Shown here: piece by piece, positions 41,409-48,011 of the stretch
Numbering within the stretch: the stretch's first letter is position 1
How the letters are laid out: every line of letters begins with the position of its first letter
The notes under the pieces: model-generated
Seen by the model: only the letters and a program-made list of their open reading frames with translations
Database searches by the model: none
Told to the model about the DNA's origin: nothing
From: Gloeophyllum trabeum ATCC 11539
Taxonomy: Eukaryota; Basidiomycota; Agaricomycetes; Gloeophyllales; Gloeophyllaceae
Direction: 5' to 3'
Length of the DNA stretch: 48,011 bases
Assembly: GCF_000344685.1 (NCBI RefSeq)
Contig: NW_006920415.1
Location: 6,375 to 54,385 of the forward strand
Made by a program: the position numbers and the translations under genes

Positions 41409-43495
41409 GTCTCATGACTTGAACTTCATACTGCAGCTAAATTACTGCATGCCCGGTTACATGATCAAGAGTGAGAAGCTCGCATTTCGTTAGACAACCC
41501 ACCACTCTATCTGCTCGAACGTTGTCTGCGCTCAGACGCATGATCCGAGGCGTAGTCGCCTCACTTAGGTATTTATGTGCGTCCCTGGTATCAGAGGTAC
41601 GTCCACTCACGCGCATGGTCTATCATTCTGTCTGGTATCCCGCTTCTGCTTATACACTCGTTCGCCATCCCTCTTGAGACGCATCATAATGACTGGGCGA
41701 AATGCACCGTCGGAACAGAATGCACACCAACTGACTCCAGCCCGGCTCGTTTTCCGGCGCGGTCCAGATGATAACGGCCGAACCTTCCGCTCCTGCTTTC
41801 ACGATAATGTATGTGTATCATAGGTCCGAGTTTACTCGACGAGGCGCAAGTTCAATGACGACGCAGCGTTAAAGAGCTTCCTATCACTTGCATTGAGATT
41901 CTTACCTCTCGCTGGGACCATGCGCCAAGAAGGCAATGTAAAGGTATCGCCACTGCGACGCTCCACCATCGAATACTGGCAGTTTCTCCGTGATAGGTTT
42001 GCGAAGTGTATTGATATGCAGATATGACTACGTTCCGTTGGTTCTGTATGGATAAATCTTCCAATATATCTGCAGTTCGATGGCCATATTACTGATTACA
42101 ATGTTAGTTGTCCAAGGAAATTGAGCCCATCAACACCACCAGTTCTGTCCCATCTTTTCTACGAGAGGCTTGCTGAGAGACATACTCCTGTAACACAAAC
42201 CACTGTTGCTCGCCACTGACTGTCCTTCAGTCATCCCCTTCCACAGTTTCCAGACTAGGAAACATGCAACCTCGCCATTGGTAGGGAGATGAACCAAATG
42301 CACGCTGGGCCTCCATTCCACACCGGTGGTCACTGGCCATTTACTCCATTCACGCAGCCTCATCGGCCTCCTCTTCCTCCTCTCGCATCTTCCAATGCTC
42401 GGAGATGTACTTCTCTAACACCTCCCGTGCGGCCCGGTTGCCACCCCCAGTCACGGATCTCAGATTGGGGAACATGCGACAAAGTAGCCTCGCCACAGGT
42501 AGAGCACGACGGAGGCTAGAGGCAGCCAACTCCAGGTGGTCCTCCCCGATCCCAAGGTCCTCCCAAGTACCGTCTTGATCAGCGTTGTCGTGATCAAGGT
42601 CGGCATTAATCGCAACGGTCAGTGAGCTCAGGGAAGGACAATATCGTGCGAGGCTCGTAAGTCCGCGCAGAGTGAATCTCGTGTCATTGGCATCGGGATA
42701 GTCGCCGAGCTGGAGCTCGAAGAGGTGGGGCCACGCCTGAGCGAGCTCGTCCAGGTCACCATTATCGCCGTCCACAGTAGTAGGGATGTCCAAGAGCAGA
42801 TATTCCATGTTCCGAAAGACGAATAGGTTCCGAATCGTGTTGAAGGGCAATACGTAGTCCAGCGCGTCGCGCAGAGGGCTATGACGCTGGCCCCGTACTG
42901 CCAGAGACTCGAGTAAGCATGGATCACAGCTATTTTCACAGAGAGTCTTCAGTGCCTCTGCAATCTCATTCGGTTCTTGATCTCCGGAAGTATTATAGGC
43001 ATGGAGTATTACCGCCCGCAATGAATGCTTCCCGAGGAAGCGAAGAAACATTGTGCAGTGCGAGAATGTCTGTCCCCGGACGTCTAACAGGCGCAACGCT
43101 GGAAATGCGGAGCACCCGGACCAAGTAGCTCCCAGAGTTTGAACGTCTAGAATGTTCGCTGGTAAGTCTAGGCAGATGTCGACGAGTTGCGGAAGCATAG
43201 CGAGATGTATCACATCAGCAGGGGTGAGGGGGAGGTCCCAGGCAAAGGTCTTCAGCTGCTGCAGCGGCGAGGGAGAGGAAAAAAGAGCCCCTCTGCGATA
43301 TAGATATCTTGTCTTCATTCTCTTCACGGATGGCATCTCAAGCACAAGATTATTCAGTTCCGGTGTCGCAAGACTCAAGAGATCACCAAGGCCAGAGAGC
43401 GTCGGTAGGGACTTGCACCCACAGTCGTTGAACTCGAGTGACCGGAGGTTCGGATTGAGGAACGGCTGCAGACATGCGAGGAATGGCACGTTATT
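41402..43495. repeat. Segmental duplication block X, copy 2
   Basis: Same orientation as 5030-7065. Differences include an insertion near 41770-41880 and a deletion near 42060. The left junction cuts a PPRWR exon, and the right junction cuts the F-box/LRR gene inside exon 2. Confidence 0.85.
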
Positions 43496-43579
43496 ATGCA
43501 ACTTAATGCGCGGAAGAGGGATTGATTGAATCCGTTGACTTTTCAAGCACCATCTACAGGAAATAATCTCATGTATCAA
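42350..43579 (-). pseudogene. 5'-truncated F-box/LRR copy (duplicate of 5914 gene)
   Basis: From about 43495 down to the stop at 42350 the protein matches the gene at 5914 almost residue for residue, with an in-frame 6-nt deletion (loss of Leu-Tyr in GEDLYHLEL) and scattered substitutions. The F-box exon and the first ~60 residues of exon 2 are missing; upstream bases to 43579 are unrelated sequence that happens to stay open. No in-frame ATG comes from the original gene's start. The frame has stayed open for ~380 codons, so duplication was recent or the fragment is translated from a new start. Confidence 0.8.
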
Positions 43580-43670
43580 TCAAAATACGTCTACCTCAGC
43601 ACGGACCCTCGTCGAGGTCGCGAAACTGCAACTCCACCGCAAGGTACCAGATTATCTTATGCCTCCTCCA

Positions 43671-45372
43671 CTAGTTACTCGTCCTCGTCCTCACCCTCGC
43701 CACTTCCGCCATGAGCTGTTGTCCCAATGTCATTGACGCCATTATGTCACCTGCCGTCCATGCCACATTTTCCTCCTCATCCTCATTCTCTCTACACTGT
43801 CTGTGTTGAAAGACATACTTGTCTACCGTATCCCACGGCGCCTCCTCACCGACAAGATGTCCCCTCCAATCGTCCCCCTCCACCCTTGCCAAGTATGGAA
43901 ACATACGACACAGCAGTCTGGCAACAGGTAAGGGATGAAGGATAGGCGAGTTCGCCACCATAAGGTAGGTGAGATGCTCGCCCATCCCGAGGTCTTCCCG
44001 GGCATCGTCTTGGTCCGCGTACTCGTCTTCGAGTTCGCCGTCGAAGGCAATGGTAAGCGATTCCAGGAAAGGGCAATATCGTGCAAAGGCCGACAGCCCG
44101 CGAATGGTGAAGCTCGTATGCTCGGCCCAGGGCCAGGCGCCAAGCTTGAGTGTCTGGATGAGGGGCCACATCCGCGCAAGCTCTGGGAGATCGTCATCAT
44201 CTCCGTCTACATCAGCATACGTGTCCAGAATGAACTCGCTGATATTCCGGAAGACGGACAAGTTCTCAATAAGAAGGGTGATGGGAATGATGTATTCCTT
44301 CCGTGTGAGCCCTCCACTGGTTCGCAGTGTCAGACTCCTGAATACGTCTGCATCGGAGCTATTTTGTCGGATACATTCTAGTGCTGCTCTAATGTCTTGC
44401 CCCTCTTGATAGTCTGAAGCCTCAAATGCATGCAGCAGTACCGACTGAAAAGATCGCTTGCCGAGGATCTTAAGAAGCCTTGTGCAAGGCGGAAACGTCC
44501 GTCCGCGCAGTTCTAAGATGCGTAAGGCTGGAAACATTAAAGGTTCAGGGAGACTGGCCGAGTCGTCCGTAATGTTGTCAGGCACAACCATTGAAATGTG
44601 ATTGAGATGTGGAAGCGACCCGAGACACATAAGATCCGTAAGCAACAGTGGGAGGCGCCAAGAAAATTTCATCAAGTGTTGCAGTTGTGAGGCAGATGAA
44701 GTGAGCGTTCCGGGGATGCAGTCGATGCTCTTCCGTAACGGCATTGTGAGTGTGATTTTCTCAAGCTTAGGTGTCAAGGACCCCAAAAGGTCCCCAAATC
44801 TGGAGAGAACTAGGGGTGTATCACATCCGCGGTCATGCAATCCAAATGAACGTAGATTCGGGTTGAGGAATAGCGGTAGATACGCTGCAAAATCGACCTT
44901 TTTGACTGAGAATGAGACAACTCGTACGTTCGGAAGAAGGTAACCATGATGCGGACGGCTGTATACGGCGATGTCACGGAGCGCCTCCACCGCTATATCG
45001 GCCCCCACCTTCAGCGTTTGGACGCGTATTGCATAATATCGAAAGCGATCCCAATCGGTTGGAAGTATGGGGCGGCAAAAGGACTGGAAGTAATAGCTAA
45101 GTACAAATCCTGCACACAAATATCGCGAACAGTCGTGTAGCTCTACTCACGATGACGCCGTCCTCGTCGATATGCCACAAGTCATCCGGCAGACACTTGA
45201 GCAATTGGACAAAGTTTTCCAGACTCTTCCACAGCTCATCAATTGCAAGGCTGTGGAAAGTCCTGCAAGTTTGAGCTAGGGAGAGCAAGTTCTTTCGTCG
45301 GTTGGCACGGTCTTCCGATACAGATTTTATTACAATTCTGAAGATTTCGGATATTCGTAGGCATTGGTGCAT
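43671..45372 (-). CDS. F-box/LRR-like protein (paralogue 4, intact)
   Basis: Exons 45151-45372 and 43671-45083 around a 67-nt phase-0 intron; 544 residues. N-terminus MHQCLRISEIFRIVIKSVSE, LAQTCRTFHS, DELWKSLENF, LLKCLPDDLWHID; exon 2 opens SFCRPILPTDWDRFRYYA. The LRR-like body follows the same order as paralogues 1 and 3 (NPNLRSFGL, LPHLNHISMVV, FPALRILELRG, FARYCPFLESLTI), with PLPVARLLCRMFPYL near the end. A TCACGTGA palindrome (45538-45545) lies ~165 nt before the ATG, a CACGTG E-box version of the octamer seen elsewhere. Candidate SCF adaptor by family. Confidence 0.85.
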
Positions 45373-45738
45373 CTTGACGCAGCTAGACAGAAATGAAATA
45401 CTGCAAGCTTTGCCGAATATGATTCGTGCGATACGTTCAAAGCACTATGTGCATAGAAGGCGAAAGGCAGGCTGGGCAATGCACAGCGCATTCAAATTGC
45501 GCCGTTACGCGTACAGCTGCGCCGTTGGAATGCCGATCACGTGATATACATACCAGGGTTAGAGTTCTAATCCTTGCGAGAGCTTGAATTTGCAGAACGC
45601 AGCTGTCGTGCCGAGAGCTTGGATGCAGCTGACAGTTATTGCGTCCACACATCCTCCAGTGCCACTAAGACCCACCGCACCCTGAGAACTAGCCCAGCAT
45701 TTCGGACGACCATATACGTCGGTAAGCATCAATCTCCT

Positions 45739-45965
45739 ACGGGAAAGTCCTCGGGGCTGGTGCGCTTGAGGGATAGAGGACGGTCGAGCAGCGCGCACGC
45801 CAGCTGCAGCGTCTGCGGCTGCAGGCGCATCTGGTGGTGCAGGTTGTGGATGGAGAGCATGACGAGTCGGCGCTTGCCCCACTGCCAGTCGGGCTGGAGC
45901 ACCTCTATCGCCCAGTGGTTCGGAAGAGTCTGGATCTGGATAACATGAGTACCCTGGCTCCCATA
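45739..45965 (-). pseudogene. Captured fragment of the cyclin-like gene
   Basis: About 225 nt match 27135-27362, covering the end of intron 1 and the first third of exon 2 (QPDWQWGKRRLVMLSIHNLH, then QPQTLQLACALLDRPLS). The intronic piece is present, so this is a DNA-level duplication, not a retrocopy. The intron acceptor CAG is kept but no exon 1 follows. It ends just left of module U copy 3. Confidence 0.85.
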
Positions 45966-45989
45966 TGTGGGTGAGACATAGGGGATGGG

Positions 45990-47519
45990 GCACACATCCT
46001 CGCGTCCAGCAGCACTGTGAGTCATCTCGGCGATTTCTGGATTCAGTCGAAGCGCGTCCACGACGGCTGGAAACAGCGACACTTCTAGCGTCTCGGCTGG
46101 TTGGCATCAACTGCCGGAGGCTCTGTGCCCAAGCATCGAGCTCTCGCGTCAAGATTTCATTTGCTTGCCGCAGGGATCAGCAGACTAGCGTTTCTCCATC
46201 AGAACAAATGCCTACTAGTGGTGTTCAGAGTGACTCGGATCGCCACACAGTATGTTGTCTTGTCCATGCAAGGCGCCCTCTTGTCTGTGTCTGGCCGAGA
46301 GAAGTTCTCTGTAAAACGCTGAGAGATGGCAATCTCCAGTACGTTGCACTTCTGGGATACGTGGACGTCTTTTCGCCGGCTACGTCTTGATGCAAGAACA
46401 TGCGGACGCCTGTAACAAAACGGTGAGGACGATGTCTATGACATCCTTAGATAACCTCCGGCCAAGTGATCCCGTACTCACCCGCTCGCGTCCTGCTGGT
46501 TCCATCACGTTTTCACCTCTGCATATGAGCCGCGGGTATCGTGTCATTTACAGCAAGCTTTTGATATTCCATTCCTGTCCCTGAGCGGGAATTGTGCGAG
46601 CCTCAGGTCACGACTACCATGATCAGAAGGCAAGCACGATTCTCCCCCAGGGACACATTGTGGGTACCCGAGGGTATATTGGTTAATCTCGTCAATAATG
46701 AACTTTGATTCTAACCTTCCAACGGTGCGTGCACGGTTAACCGAATATCTTGCGGATCCATGCTAACGTGAACCGACCCCAATCAGTGGGAGGGGCTCGA
46801 TGTTTTAATGTCCACGGAGACATAGTGCTCGACTCGCGCCGCTCATCCTACTGTCGTATCCAGAGACAGAGGCACCTACCGCCGTTTTACCGAGGTTGCC
46901 AGGCGAGCGAAGGGTTCAAAGACATGGAAGTCACGCGTTAAACCCGACGCCGCGAGCAGCAACTTGTCGTCGATGCAAGACGCTACAAGACAATAAAATG
47001 CTTCGTGCCAAGCGTCTTTGCCCTTTGATAGCGACGGCGCAGACAGAATCAAGGGCTCAATCTTGGGTGCCTTGCAGTGAACAGTCCACGAACTACCGAA
47101 ACCGTGACCTGTGCAGAATATTCAATGCCACAGCAACGGATCGATGTCTTCAATGGTCAGAGGTGCGCAGATAGCTGGTCCCTCTAGAAGGCTGGGATCA
47201 CGGGTAAGGGATCAGAGACGTCGCGTCGCGCGCGGTGGCGTGGTCCAAGCGCGTCCATAAAGAACAAAGGCGCAGGACGCGATCATGTGATGGGAATCTG
47301 CACGGGGGATTCAAGTTCGCGCTGTCTCCTACCACATCGACTCCCCATTCTTTCTCTTCTTCACTCTGCCGCAGGCCGCCCGTGGCACGTCTCACTCGTA
47401 ATCTCCTCCTGTCTCAGAATGCCCGAAAGTTGTATACATCCGTTCAAACTCCTGCGAGCGAAAAAGTATGCGTTGATGACCATCGATGATGATAACCCTT
47501 CCAGCTCGGATGACGAACA
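45990..47519. repeat. Module U, copy 3
   Basis: Closest to copy 2 (39948) in its left part and to copy 1 in its right part, where exon 1 of the downstream PPRWR gene nearly equals that of 29872. This mosaic suggests gene conversion or nested duplication. Confidence 0.75.
47283..47290 (+). promoter_or_regulatory. TCATGTGA element, promoter of the 47419 gene
   Basis: 129 nt before the ATG at 47419; see the elements at 29739 and 41180. Confidence 0.5.
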
Positions 47520-48011
47520 GTGCGTACTGTTGGGTTTCTCGGAGTCTCTCTATCGACCTTCTTCTATACAGCTATACCTCCGATGAGCGATCAGAGGCGG
47601 AAGAAATCGAAGATTCAGAGTCGCTGCGACCACCTCGCTGGCGGATGGGCAGGTTTGTCGTCTCGCTTCGTACAAATACTTGCCTTGCTAAGTAACAAAG
47701 CAGCGGCCCCGCGGAGAAGGCAGAGGGGACAAAGGGTACTGCCCATATTTCCCCGTTGCATAAAGTCGCCAAGGCAAACTCTGCCAGAGCCTTACCTCAA
47801 GCGCTTCACGCCAACGACGCGAAATTATCCTCCTCATCGACCACGCCCTCTGTCTCCACTGCCGCTCCACAGGCTAGTGGCTCCCCGTGGTCCACAGACG
47901 ATGTTTCCGACGGGCAAGAGCATGACATCGTCAATCACCACACTGAGGGCGAGAACAATCCCAAGGATGTCTCCACGGACGATAGTGCAGTCTCCTTGGG
48001 GATTCTGGTGG
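47419..48011 (+). CDS. PPRWR-family protein, 5' part (runs off the window)
   Basis: Exons 47419-47519, 47572-47652 and 47701 to the window end, the same structure as the gene at 29872. Exon 1 and intron 1 differ at a few positions (Asn to Asp in SSSDDE); exon 2 keeps RPPRWRMG plus two bases before the GTTTGT donor. Exon 3 appears base-identical to 30154-30464. This near-identity indicates a very recent duplication or conversion, or redundant assembly. The 3' half lies beyond the window. Confidence 0.7.

Noticed and set aside
1..48011. CRISPR array, transposase, reverse transcriptase, LTRs
   Set aside because: No regularly spaced repeats, no RT or DDE transposase motifs and no paired terminal repeats were seen; the repeats present are segmental duplications carrying genes.

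Overview
The window is nuclear DNA from a filamentous basidiomycete, most likely an Agaricomycete of polypore type. Its genes carry many short GT-AG introns (about 48-84 nt, often with CTNAY-like branch sites). It holds a multigene F-box/LRR-like family typical of Agaricomycetes, a small secreted protein gene, a single OXR1 gene and a fucosyltransferase-like gene. No prokaryotic organisation, CRISPR array or convincing tRNA/rRNA gene was seen.

Layout. 1-4 kb: two conserved same-strand genes, an O-fucosyltransferase-like membrane protein (its 3' end leaves the window) and OXR1 (TLDc). 4-21 kb: accessory region with an F-box/LRR gene (5914-7534), a decayed member of a new gene family (8246-8497), a long GC-rich stretch without a supportable gene (9.6-12.4 kb), an F-box/LRR gene with an apparent 2-nt frameshift (13648-15318), three fragments of F-box/LRR genes (16.1-17.7 kb) and an intact member of the new family (18027-19464). 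21.7-24.1 kb: tandem pair of intronless paralogues of unknown function. 25.4-27.6 kb: a small secreted cysteine-containing protein and a divergent cyclin. 28.4-33.2 kb: a second member of the new family, interrupted by a 609-nt N gap with practically identical flanks. 33.2-48 kb: more F-box/LRR genes and fragments, a truncated and a window-edge member of the new family, and a captured cyclin fragment, all embedded in segmental duplications.

The most interesting system is the dispersed family called here PPRWR. Five protein-coding exons in two intact members end with the same nine-codon motif, x-[LRP]-P-P-R-[WL]-R-x-x, plus two bases, immediately before a phase-2 intron. The proteins are otherwise low-complexity Ser/Thr/Ala/Glu-rich with a basic, NLS-like C-terminus. 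All five loci share a core promoter with TCATGTGA 119-129 nt before the ATG, and the same octamer lies 135-153 nt before the ATG of both tandem paralogues. Function is unknown.

Repeat architecture: block X (5030-7065 and 41402-43495) carries an F-box/LRR gene, the second copy 5'-truncated and fused behind a truncated PPRWR exon. Module U (28465, 39948 and 45990 onward) lies upstream of three PPRWR genes. Module R2 (8240-9580 and 18820-20690) lies with the other two. The cyclin - U - PPRWR order recurs twice, pointing to one large duplication followed by deletion. Exon coordinates come from reading splice sites and frames by eye; no search or expression data were available.
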